13,956 bases of DNA, from the NCBI GenBank assembly GCA_023433835.1, contig JAEYTW010000060.1, forward strand, positions 1 through 13,956. The letters run 5' to 3'. Position 1 is the first letter of the stretch; the number at the start of each line of letters is the position of its first letter. The notes under the pieces are model-generated. The model saw only the letters and a list, made by a program, of their open reading frames with translations. It was not told the origin of the DNA and ran no database searches. A program made the translations under genes and the position numbers. The DNA comes from Pseudomonadota bacterium (GTDB lineage: Bacteria; Pseudomonadota; Alphaproteobacteria; Ferrovibrionales; Ferrovibrionaceae). Shown in pieces: positions 1 through 8,312 of the stretch.

Positions 1-23
1 CGTCAGATGTGTATCAGAGACAC
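1..23. other. Residual Nextera transposase adaptor at contig end
   Basis: The first 23 bases match the Nextera read-1 adaptor tail, a CGTC prefix followed by the Tn5 mosaic end (AGATGTGTATAAGAGACAG), at 21 of 23 positions. The two differences are c for a at position 15 and c for g at position 23. Native sequence therefore probably begins at about base 24. The adaptor continues the pcaB reading frame artificially, so residues encoded by these bases are not genomic. This is a library artefact and not a biological transposon end. Confidence 0.88.
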
Positions 24-518
24 CCTTGCGGCCGAGCGTGGTCGGCAGCGCCTGCTGCAGCCAGGTGCGGCCGGCCAGGGCGGTGCGGCGATGGTCGCGG
101 GCGAGCAGGGCGAGGGCCTCGGCCAGACGGGCGAGGTCGCCCTGCAGGTATTCGACGGCCACGCGCACTTGCAGCACCAGGCCCGTGTCCATCGCATCCT
201 GGCTGGTCGCGCCCCAATGGACGTAGCGCGCGGCGTCCGGATCGGCGGCCTTCACCCGCGCGGTCAACGCCTTGACCATCGGGATCGCCGGGTTGCCGGC
301 CGCCGCCGCCTCGCGGCCCAGCGCGTCGATATCGAAGCGGCGGGCGTCGCAGGCGGCCTGGATGATGGCCACGGCGCGGTCGGGAATGAGCCCCAGCCGC
401 GCCTCGGCGCGGGCCAAGGCCGCCTCGAAATCGAGCATGCCCTGCAGCCGGGCGAGATCGGCGAAGGCGGCATCGACGGCGCCGACGCCGAACAGCGGAT
501 CGAGCAGGCGGTCCATCG

Positions 519-522
<4 letters not shown>
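1..522 (-). CDS. pcaB: 3-carboxy-cis,cis-muconate cycloisomerase, N-terminal part (truncated by contig end)
   Basis: PcaB cyclises 3-carboxy-cis,cis-muconate, the product of protocatechuate 3,4-dioxygenase, to 4-carboxymuconolactone in the cytoplasm. About 166 native codons are present of a family length of roughly 350-450; the last seven or eight codons at the edge are adaptor sequence. The fragment reads as a fumarase/aspartase-superfamily protein: an N-terminal helix region (LDPLFGVGAVDAAFADL, residues 7-23), the conserved HWGATSQD block (102-109) and TWLQQALPTTLG (153-164). The catalytic signature loop nearer the C terminus is outside the window. The ATG at 522 overlaps the livF stop as ATGA, which suggests translational coupling. 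A second in-frame ATG two codons later (516) is an alternative start. Adenylosuccinate lyase and argininosuccinate lyase belong to the same superfamily, but the pca context and N-terminal sequence favour PcaB. Confidence 0.9.
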
Positions 523-1233
<711 letters not shown>

Positions 1234-1241
<8 letters not shown>

Positions 1242-1992
1242 GACCGGCACTCCCGAGATAGACCAGCCGCACCTGCGCATCGTCGGCGATCTCGGCCGGC
1301 GTACCCTCGGTCAGCACCGCGCCGGCAACCAGCACGGTGATGCGTTCGGCGAAGCGGAAGACGAGTTCCATGTCGTGCTCGATGAACAGGATCGAGAGAT
1401 CGCGCGGCAGCCGGGCGATGACCTCGAACAGCTCGGCCGATTCCCGCGCCGGCACCCCGGCCGCCGGCTCGTCGAGCAGCAGCACGCGCGGGTCGCAGGC
1501 CAGCGCCAGGGCGATCTCGAGCAGGCGCTGCTTGCCGTAGGGCAGCGATCGCGTCTCGTGCAGCGCGTCGGCGCCGAGGCCGATCCGCTCCAGCAGGTCG
1601 TAGGCTTCGTCAATCGCCTCGCGCTGGCCCGACAGGGTCTTCAGCCAGCGCCGGCTGGCGCGGCGCTGCTCCAGCCGGGCCAGCGTCACCGCCTCGAGCG
1701 GGGTGAGGGCGGGGAACAGCGTGTTGATCTGGAAGGTCCGGACCAGGCCGCGCTTGACCCGCGCATCGGGGCCCAGGCCGGTGATGTCTTCCTCGCCCAG
1801 GCGGATGCGGCCGGCATTGGGCTGCAGCAGGCCGGTCAGCAGGTTGATGAAGGTGGTCTTGCCGGCACCGTTCGGCCCGATCAGCGCCTGGCGGGCGCCC
1901 AGCGGCAGCACGAAGTCGACATTCTGGGTGACGGCCAGCGCGCCGAAGTTGCGGCACAGGCCCGATGTCTGCAGGGCCGCGGTCATCGTCAT
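1234..1992 (-). CDS. livG: Branched-chain amino acid-type ABC transporter ATP-binding protein (LivG family)
   Basis: Second ATPase of the importer, expected to pair with LivF under the LivHM membrane dimer. The 252-residue protein has Walker A GPNGAGKTT (39-47), Q-loop FQ at 87-88, Walker B VLLLDEP (170-176) and switch histidine H206. The signature is the relaxed form LPYGKQR (150-156), normal for LivG, which seldom carries the strict LSGGQ. The start at 1992 is chosen because its ATG overlaps the livM stop as ATGA. The frame is open to 2004, and a second ATG lies at 1986. The first twelve bases (ATGACGATGACC) are identical to those of livM. Confidence 0.93.
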
Positions 1993-3011
1993 GCCCTCCG
2001 CCACCTGACCAGCAAGGTCTTGGCACCGCCGAGCAGGCCGTTGCGCGCGAACAGCACGACCAGCACCAGCATCAGCCCGAGCCAGAAGAACCAGTAGGTC
2101 TGGTCGATGCCGGACAGGATCTGGCGGGCGATCAGGAACACCGCCGCGCCGATGAAACCGCCATAGAGCAGCCCGGCCCCGCCCAGCACCAGCATGATCA
2201 GCACCTCGGCCGAACGCTGGAAGCCCAGGACCTCGACCGAGACGAATTCGGTGGTCTGGGCGAGCAGGCCGCCACTGATGCCGGCGAAGACCGCGGCGAT
2301 GGTATAGATCAGCGCCGAATGGCGGCGGATCGAGCCGCCGATCGCCGGCACGCGCCGGCCGTTCTCGCGCATGCCCTTCAGCGCCAGCCCGAACGGCGAA
2401 TTATAGAGGCGGCGGGCGACCAGGAAGCAGGCGAAGACGACGGCGAGGGTGTAGACGAACGCGGTGCGGCCGTAGAGGTCGAAGGCGAAGAGGCCGAGGA
2501 TCGGCGCCATCGAAATACCCTGCAGCCCGTCGTCGCCGCCGGTGATGCCATGCGCCTTCTGCGCCACCTCGTGCAGCAGCAGCGCCACGCCCATCGTCAC
2601 CATCAGCAGCGCGATGCCCTTCAGCCGCACGACGATGAACGAGGTGGCGAAGCCGACGATGCCGGCAACGATCCCGGCGGCCACGAGGCCGGTCAGCGGT
2701 TCGCGCCAGCCATGGGCCGAAAGCAGGCCGGCGGTATAGGCGCCAAGGCCGAAGAAGGCGGCATGGCCCAGGCTGACGATGCCGCCGAGACCGAGGATGA
2801 GGTCGAGCGACAGGGCGAACAGCCCGGCGATCAGGATCTGGGCGGCCAGCACCAGGCTGTGCGGGAAGACGACGAGGGCCGAGGCGGCGACGAGCCAGAA
2901 CACCGCCTCGGGCCAGCGCCAACGGGCCTGGCCGGCGATGAAGGCGTGGGCGGCGGCGCGGCGGTCCGCGGTATCGGCGAGCGGGCGATCGGTGGTTGCG
3001 GTCATCGTCAT
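1989..3011 (-). CDS. livM: Branched-chain amino acid-type ABC transporter permease (LivM family)
   Basis: Inner-membrane permease that forms the transport path with LivH. The 340-residue protein has a polar N-terminal tail of about 35 residues followed by many hydrophobic segments. The conserved LivM block SLGHAAFFGLGAY lies at 80-92. A cytoplasmic coupling loop of the NSPFGLALKGMRENGRR type, where the ATPase docks, lies around 204-220. The start at 3011 (MTMTATT) is five bases downstream of the livH stop. A longer form starting at 3050 would overlap livH by more than 30 bases and add an unlikely MAAARPVRAPVTE extension. A second ATG at 3005 is possible. The C terminus is short and basic (LLVRWRRA). 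There is no fused ATPase domain, unlike some LivM-LivG fusions in related systems. Confidence 0.92.
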   Translation of the reverse strand: MTMTATTDRPLADTADRRAAAHAFIAGQARWRWPEAVFWLVAASALVVFPHSLVLAAQILIAGLFALSLDLILGLGGIVSLGHAAFFGLGAYTAGLLSAHGWREPLTGLVAAGIVAGIVGFATSFIVVRLKGIALLMVTMGVALLLHEVAQKAHGITGGDDGLQGISMAPILGLFAFDLYGRTAFVYTLAVVFACFLVARRLYNSPFGLALKGMRENGRRVPAIGGSIRRHSALIYTIAAVFAGISGGLLAQTTEFVSVEVLGFQRSAEVLIMLVLGGAGLLYGGFIGAAVFLIARQILSGIDQTYWFFWLGLMLVLVVLFARNGLLGGAKTLLVRWRRA

Positions 3012-3016
3012 TTCCG

Positions 3017-3880
3017 TCACCGGCGCCCGAACAGGCCGAGCGGCCGCCACAGCAGCAGCGAGACCATGATGACATAGATGATGAAGGCCCCGGTATCGGG
3101 CAGATAGTACTTGCCGGCGACGTCGCAGACGCCCAGCACGATCGCCGCGATCAGCGACCCCTTGATCGAGCCGAGCCCGCCGACGGCGACGACGATCAGG
3201 AAATAGACCATGTACTTGATCGGGAACGAGGGATCGAGGCCGATCAGGTTGACGCCGAGCGCGCCGCCGAGGCCGGCGAGCCCCGAGCCCAGCATGAAGG
3301 TGATCGAGAAGACGCGGTCGACATTGATGCCGAGGCCGGTGGCCATGCGGGGGTTGTCGACGGCGGCGCGGATCATAGCGCCGAAGCGGGTGCGCTCCAG
3401 CCCGACGATCAGGGCCAGGGTGACGACGGCACCCATCGCGATCAGGAACAGGCGGTAGACGCCCCAGTCGAACGGCCCGATGGCCACCGTGCCCGTCAGG
3501 TAGGACGGCACCCGGATCGGCGCCTGGCTCGGCCCCCAGACATAGGTGGCGCCGGCCACCGCCATGAAGACGACGCCGATGGTGAGCAGCACCTGGTCGA
3601 GTTCGCCGGCGCGATAGAGCCGGCGATAGAGCGTGCGTTCGAGGACCAGGCTGGCCAGCCCGACCAGCACGAAGGCAGCGGGCAGCGTGGCGAAGAACGG
3701 CCAGCCTGCCTTCGCCATCAGCGTGGCGGTGACATAGCCGCCCAGCATGGCGAAGGCGCCATGCGCCAGATTGGCGAAGCCCATCAGGCCCATCGTCACC
3801 GACAGCCCGACGGCGATCAGGAACAGCAGCATCCCGTAGGCGACGCCGTTGAACAATATGTTGGCCAGGCTGAGCATCAT
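3017..3880 (-). CDS. livH: Branched-chain amino acid-type ABC transporter permease (LivH family)
   Basis: Inner-membrane permease, partner of LivM. The 287-residue protein is almost wholly hydrophobic. It has the LivH-type opening NGVAYGMLLFLIAVGLS (11-27), FANLAHGAFAMLGGY (35-49), a cytoplasmic coupling loop around ERTRFGAMIRAAVDNPRMA (162-180), and the C-terminal IKGSLIAAIVLG region. The start at 3880 is set by a strong Shine-Dalgarno (AAGGGGGA) a few bases upstream. The frame is open much further upstream only because it reads through the repeat element and the shadow of pcaG. A second ATG follows directly. It is the first gene after the 136-base gap that holds the repeat, so it may be partly uncoupled from pcaG. 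No periplasmic binding protein gene accompanies it in the window. Confidence 0.92.
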   Translation of the reverse strand: MMLSLANILFNGVAYGMLLFLIAVGLSVTMGLMGFANLAHGAFAMLGGYVTATLMAKAGWPFFATLPAAFVLVGLASLVLERTLYRRLYRAGELDQVLLTIGVVFMAVAGATYVWGPSQAPIRVPSYLTGTVAIGPFDWGVYRLFLIAMGAVVTLALIVGLERTRFGAMIRAAVDNPRMATGLGINVDRVFSITFMLGSGLAGLGGALGVNLIGLDPSFPIKYMVYFLIVVAVGGLGSIKGSLIAAIVLGVCDVAGKYYLPDTGAFIIYVIMVSLLLWRPLGLFGRR

Positions 3881-3913
3881 GGCGTCCCCCTTTCTCGTGA
3901 CCACAGAAGCCAT

Positions 3914-4002
3914 CGTCATCCCGGCGAAGGCCGGGATCCAGGGAAAGCGCGGTGCAGCTTGCGACACCCTTGCCCTGGATGCCCGCTTTCGCGGGAATGA
4001 CG
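3914..4002. repeat. REP-like paired inverted repeat between pcaG and livH
   Basis: Two 30-base arms, 3914-3943 and 3973-4002, face each other in inverted orientation and agree at 25 of 30 positions; 29 bases separate them. Each arm is itself a hairpin: CCCGGC-GAAG-GCCGGG in the left arm and CCCGC-TTTC-GCGGG in the right. Two of the five differences fall on paired stem positions and swap G-C for C-G, so pairing is kept. The shadow translation gives the VIPAKAGIQ/PAFAGMT strings characteristic of a dispersed palindromic element known from many alphaproteobacteria. It begins 14 bases after the pcaG stop and ends 33 bases before livH. It could reduce read-through into livHMGF-pcaB or protect the pcaIJFHG mRNA 3' end; that role is inferred. 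Confidence 0.85.
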
Positions 4003-4016
4003 AAACGTCAGAGAAG

Positions 4017-4595
4017 TCAGACGTCGAAGAACACCGTCTCCCTGTCGCCCTGCATGACGATGTCCCAGCGATATTCGCCGTTGGCGCCGGGCTGGGCCAG
4101 CAGCGTCGCCCGCCGCCCCTCGTCGTCGACCAGGCCGAGGATCGGATCGGCGGCGTTCGCCGCGGTCTCGTCGGCGAAGTAGATGCGGGTGTAGAGATGC
4201 TTGAGGAGGCCGCGCATGAACAGGGCGACGACGATATGCGGCGCCTGCAGCGTGTTGCCGGGGCCCGGCACCGGGCCCGGCTTGACGGTGGCGAAGCGGA
4301 AGACGCCGTCGTTGTCGGTGCGGCTGCGGCCATAGCCGTGGAAGGTCTGGTCGACCGCCTTGTCCGCGCGGGTATCTTCCGGATGGTCGTAGCGCCCGGC
4401 GGCATTGGCCTGCCACAGCTCGATCATCGCGTCGGGCACGACCTCGCCGTTGCCGTCGATCACCCGGCCGGTGATGACGATCTGCCGGCCCGCGGTCGCT
4501 GCCGTCGCCATCTCGGTATGGTTCAGCCAGGTCAGGCCGATATGGAAATAGGGCCCGACGGTCGACGAGGCGGTCGGGATCAGTTGCTCGGTCAT
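4017..4595 (-). CDS. pcaG: Protocatechuate 3,4-dioxygenase, alpha subunit
   Basis: Alpha subunit of the non-haem iron(III) intradiol dioxygenase that opens the ring of protocatechuate between the two hydroxyls to give 3-carboxy-cis,cis-muconate. The 192-residue protein opens with TEQLIPTASSTVGPYFHIGL (2-21), typical of PcaG, followed by the intradiol beta-sandwich (VITGRVIDGNGEVVPDAMIELWQAN). The iron-ligand positions seen in PcaH are not kept: the HIH triad is replaced by PHIVV and the second tyrosine region reads PGPVPGPGN. This is as expected for the structural, non-iron alpha chain. The ATG at 4595 is preferred because GGAG lies eight bases upstream inside the end of pcaH. A GTG at 4601 overlapping the pcaH stop is an alternative. 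The repeat element follows the stop. Confidence 0.95.
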   Translation of the reverse strand: MTEQLIPTASSTVGPYFHIGLTWLNHTEMATAATAGRQIVITGRVIDGNGEVVPDAMIELWQANAAGRYDHPEDTRADKAVDQTFHGYGRSRTDNDGVFRFATVKPGPVPGPGNTLQAPHIVVALFMRGLLKHLYTRIYFADETAANAADPILGLVDDEGRRATLLAQPGANGEYRWDIVMQGDRETVFFDV

Positions 4596-4597
4596 CC

Positions 4598-5302
4598 TCA
4601 CTTCTCCATGGGCGTGGCTTCACGGCCGCGCAGCACGATGTCCCAGCGATAGCCCAATGCCCATTCCGGCTCGGTCAGGCCGAGGTCGAACTGGCAGATC
4701 ACGCGCTGGCGCGCCGCCTCGTCCGGTATGCCGTTGAAGATCGGGTCGTAGGGGAACAGGGGGTCGCCCGGGAAATACATCTGGGTGACCAGCCGGGTCA
4801 TGAAGGACGGGCCGAACAGCGAGAAATGGATGTGCTCGGGCCGCCAGGCGTTGTGATGGTTGCGCCAGGGATAGGCGCCCGGCTTGATCGTGACGAAACG
4901 GTAGTTGCCGTCCGCATCGGTGATGCAGCGGCCGGTGCCGGTGAAGTTCGGGTCGAGCGGCGCGTCATGCTGGTCGCGCTCGTGATGATAGCGCCCGGTC
5001 GAGTTCGCCTGCCAGATCTCGACCAGCGTATGCGGCACCGGCCGGCCGTCGCCGTCGAGGACGCGGCCGGCCAGGATCATGCGCTCGCCGATCGGCTGGC
5101 CGGCGCACTGTCTGGTCAGGTCGGCATCTTCCGGCCGCACGCGGTCATGGCCGAACACCGGGCCGGTCACTTCCGACAGCGTATGGGGAATGTGGACCAG
5201 CGGCCTGGTCGGCGCGCGCTTGACGGTCGAGGCGTAAGGCGCGTGCAGGTGCGGGGGTTGACTGCCCGGCACTTCACGGCGGTAACCGATGACATCAGCC
5301 AT
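4598..5302 (-). CDS. pcaH: Protocatechuate 3,4-dioxygenase, beta (catalytic) subunit
   Basis: Iron-bearing subunit of protocatechuate 3,4-dioxygenase, pairing with PcaG in the cytoplasm. The 234-residue protein keeps all four iron ligands, Y105 (GRYHH), Y144 (PGAYPW), H157 and H159 (PEHIH). Their 39/13/2 residue spacing is the same as in the Pseudomonas putida enzyme (beta Y108, Y147, H160, H162). R154, three residues before H157, fits the active-site arginine. The start at 5302 is fixed by the Shine-Dalgarno GGGAGAG, which overlaps the pcaF stop region, and leaves an 11-base gap. The frame is open to 5371 but the added residues are a shadow of pcaF. pcaG begins essentially at its stop codon, consistent with equal production of the two subunits. 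Confidence 0.96.
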   Translation of the reverse strand: MADVIGYRREVPGSQPPHLHAPYASTVKRAPTRPLVHIPHTLSEVTGPVFGHDRVRPEDADLTRQCAGQPIGERMILAGRVLDGDGRPVPHTLVEIWQANSTGRYHHERDQHDAPLDPNFTGTGRCITDADGNYRFVTIKPGAYPWRNHHNAWRPEHIHFSLFGPSFMTRLVTQMYFPGDPLFPYDPIFNGIPDEAARQRVICQFDLGLTEPEWALGYRWDIVLRGREATPMEK

Positions 5303-5313
5303 GTTTCTCTCCC

Positions 5314-6516
<1,203 letters not shown>

Positions 6517-6518
6517 GA

Positions 6519-7301
6519 TCATTCACTCCCTTGGTCCTGCCCATGGGCGGCGGCGGTGCGGGCGTTGAGGTCGCGCAGCGCCGTAAGCTCGGTTTCCGTG
6601 GGCGGTTCGGTTTCGACAACGTTGTCGGCGAACTTTAGCGGCCAACCGGTGGCGGCGACCAGCTGTTCGCGTGTCACACCCCGGTGGATATGGGTCACCA
6701 CCAGCTCGCGCGTCACCGGGTCGGGTTCGAGGATGCCGAGATCGGTGATGACCGCGACCGGCCCCTTGGTCTTGAGCCCCGCCCGCTCGCGCGCGTCGCC
6801 GCCGTCGAGGAAGCCGACGGTGGTGATGAAGTCGAGCTTGTCGACGAAGGCGCGCTTGGACTGGCGCAGGATGATCAGGATCTCGCCGGCCGAGCCGGCG
6901 ATCTCGGGCGCGCCGCCGGCGCCGGGCAGCCTGGTCTTCGGCTTGTCGTAGGGACCGATGACGGTGGTGTTGAGGTTGGCGTGGCGATCGATCTGGGCGG
7001 CGCCGAGAAAGCCGACATTGATGCGCCCGCCCTGCAGCCAGTAGCGGAAGATCTCAGGGGTCGCGACCACCGTGTCGGCGTTCAGCGCCAGATCGCCGTC
7101 GCCGATCGACAGCGGCAGCACCTGCGGCTTGGCCCCGATCGGGCCGGATTCGTAGATCAGCACGACATCGGGGGCATGGGTCAGGCGAGCAAGGTTGGCC
7201 GCGGTCGAGGGCAGGCCGATGCCGACGAAGCAGACCGCGCCGTTCTTGAGCCGGCGGGCGGCCGCGACCGTCATCATCTCGTTGGTGGTGAACTCGGTCA
7301 T
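6519..7301 (-). CDS. pcaJ: 3-oxoadipate CoA-transferase subunit B (glutaconate CoA-transferase-like subfamily)
   Basis: Beta subunit of the family I CoA-transferase that moves CoA from succinyl-CoA to 3-oxoadipate. At 260 residues it is longer than the PcaJ of P. putida (about 213) and resembles the GctB/CatJ subfamily. Visible features are GIGLPSTAANLA (27-38) and the YESGPIGAKP block (50-59), whose E51 is the likely catalytic glutamate that forms the glutamyl-CoA thioester. The GAGGAPEIAGSAGEIL segment follows. The start at 7301 lies two bases after the pcaI stop, with the Shine-Dalgarno GGAGGG inside the pcaI tail. The frame continues upstream to 7634 only as a shadow of pcaI. The catJ name used in Pseudomonas knackmussii for this type is an equally fair label. 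Confidence 0.9.
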   Translation of the reverse strand: MTEFTTNEMMTVAAARRLKNGAVCFVGIGLPSTAANLARLTHAPDVVLIYESGPIGAKPQVLPLSIGDGDLALNADTVVATPEIFRYWLQGGRINVGFLGAAQIDRHANLNTTVIGPYDKPKTRLPGAGGAPEIAGSAGEILIILRQSKRAFVDKLDFITTVGFLDGGDARERAGLKTKGPVAVITDLGILEPDPVTRELVVTHIHRGVTREQLVAATGWPLKFADNVVETEPPTETELTALRDLNARTAAAHGQDQGSE

Positions 7302-7303
7302 GA

Positions 7304-8161
7304 TCAGCCCTCCTTCGCGGATTCGGCCAGCACGCGGCGGAAGTCGGCGAAGTTCTCGGTGTCGAGCACGTGGCGCTTCATCCAGGCAAGGAAGGTGTCG
7401 CGGTTGCGCGCGATCTTGTCCCAGGCCGGATAGAAGCGGTTGTCGCGGTCGTAATAGCCTTGCGCATAGGACGGGAAGGCCCCGCCCGGCTCCACGCACA
7501 CGGCGGAAAGCGCCCAGCGCGGCAGGATGCAGGCGTTGGGCGGCGCCTCCAGGGTGTCGACGATTTCCTCGACGGTGACGATGGTGCGCTTGGCGGCCAG
7601 CGCCGCCTCCTTCTGCACGCCGACGATGCCCCACATCAGCACGTTGCCGCGCCGGTCGGCCTTCTGGGCGTGGATCACCGTGACGTCGGGCCGAAGCGAG
7701 GGCACCGCGGCCAGCACCTCGCCGGTGAACGGGCAGGTGATGGTCTTGAGCAGCGGATTGACCTTGGGCAGGTCCGAACCGATATAGCCGCGCATCACCG
7801 CGAACGGCAGGTTCGCCGCGCCGGCGACATAGGCATTGGCCAGGTCGGCGTGGCTGTGTTCCTCGATTTCCAGCTGGTGCGGCCAGCCGACCTCGACCGC
7901 CTCACGCAGGCGGTGCAGCGAGCCCACGCCGGGATTGCCGCCCCAGGAAAAGATCAGCTTCTTCGCCGCGCCGATGCCGATCAGCTGGTCGTAGATCAGG
8001 TCGGGCGTCATGCGGACCAGGGTCAGGGCGCGGCGCCCCTGGCGCGCGACCTCGTGCCCTGCCGCCGACGGGATGAGGTGGGTGAAGCCTTCCATCGCGA
8101 CCTGGTCGCCGTCATGGATCAGCCCCGCCACCGCTTCGCGCAACGAAACGATCTCGGCCAT
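7304..8161 (-). CDS. pcaI: 3-oxoadipate CoA-transferase subunit A (glutaconate CoA-transferase-like subfamily)
   Basis: Alpha subunit of the CoA-transferase, first gene of the cluster. At 285 residues it is nearer to GctA/CatI than to the short PcaI of P. putida (about 230). Visible family features are GDQVAMEGFTHLIPSAAGHE (18-37), the glycine-rich CoA-binding stretch SWGGNPGVGS (72-81) and EEIVDTLEAPPNACILP further on. The start at 8161 follows a strong Shine-Dalgarno (GGGAGGAAAC). The 15-residue extension to 8206 (MCTACAQF...) would run into the presumed regulatory region and is rejected. Substrate assignment rests on its place next to pcaF and pcaHG; sequence alone allows glutaconate or another dicarboxylate. 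Confidence 0.9.
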   Translation of the reverse strand: MAEIVSLREAVAGLIHDGDQVAMEGFTHLIPSAAGHEVARQGRRALTLVRMTPDLIYDQLIGIGAAKKLIFSWGGNPGVGSLHRLREAVEVGWPHQLEIEEHSHADLANAYVAGAANLPFAVMRGYIGSDLPKVNPLLKTITCPFTGEVLAAVPSLRPDVTVIHAQKADRRGNVLMWGIVGVQKEAALAAKRTIVTVEEIVDTLEAPPNACILPRWALSAVCVEPGGAFPSYAQGYYDRDNRFYPAWDKIARNRDTFLAWMKRHVLDTENFADFRRVLAESAKEG

Positions 8162-8312
8162 GTTTCCTCCCGGGATACCGACAAACTGTGCGCATGCCGT
8201 ACACATGTTTGCTATGGGTACAATTGATGCCGAGGGGTTACCGGCCCGTCAAGGCCTTCCTGCATGGAATTTTTACTTGTTTGTCCAAGTCTGGTCGGGC
8301 GCAGTGTCGGAC
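8162..8312. promoter_or_regulatory. Divergent promoter region between pcaI and the GGDEF sensor gene
   Basis: This 151-base gap is the only place where the minus-strand pca cluster and the plus-strand sensor gene can both start transcription nearby, and it is more AT-rich than its surroundings. For the minus strand a TTGACG hexamer (8247-8252) is followed after 18 bases by a poor -10 (ATCAAT, 8223-8228). For the plus strand TACAAT at 8219-8224 is a fair -10 without a convincing -35. I did not find the PcaQ-type ATAACC-N4-GGTTAA motif. The hexamers are guesses; the divergent layout is direct observation. Confidence 0.45.
8182..8211. promoter_or_regulatory. Imperfect dyad, candidate operator upstream of pcaI
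   Basis: The arms CAAACTGTG (8182-8190) and CACATGTTTG (8202-8211) are inverted copies apart from one extra base, with an 11-base centre that includes GCATGC. The dyad lies 20 to 50 bases upstream of the pcaI start codon, just above its ribosome-binding site, and close to the candidate plus-strand -10. That position suits a regulator (IclR or LysR type are usual for pca genes) acting on one or both directions. No regulator gene is in the window, so its identity cannot be tied down. Confidence 0.35.

Noticed and set aside
1..23. End of an insertion sequence or Tn5-like element
   Set aside because: The sequence is the engineered adaptor with its CGTC prefix; no transposase or target duplication is present.
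1965..3077. 370-codon plus-strand open frame opposite livM
   Set aside because: Low-complexity H/Q/E/D-rich translation, antisense to a well-supported permease gene, with no ribosome-binding site.
3881..4405. N-terminal extension of livH up to 4405
   Set aside because: It would translate through the repeat and antisense-free shadow of pcaG. The strong Shine-Dalgarno directly before 3880 fixes the start.
3849..4652. Plus-strand open frame containing VIPAKAGIQ
   Set aside because: The string comes from the palindromic repeat, and the rest is the shadow of pcaG.
8162..8312. PcaQ-type operator (ATAACC-N4-GGTTAA) upstream of pcaI
   Set aside because: The only similar string is GGTTACC near 8236, which lacks the second half and the spacing.
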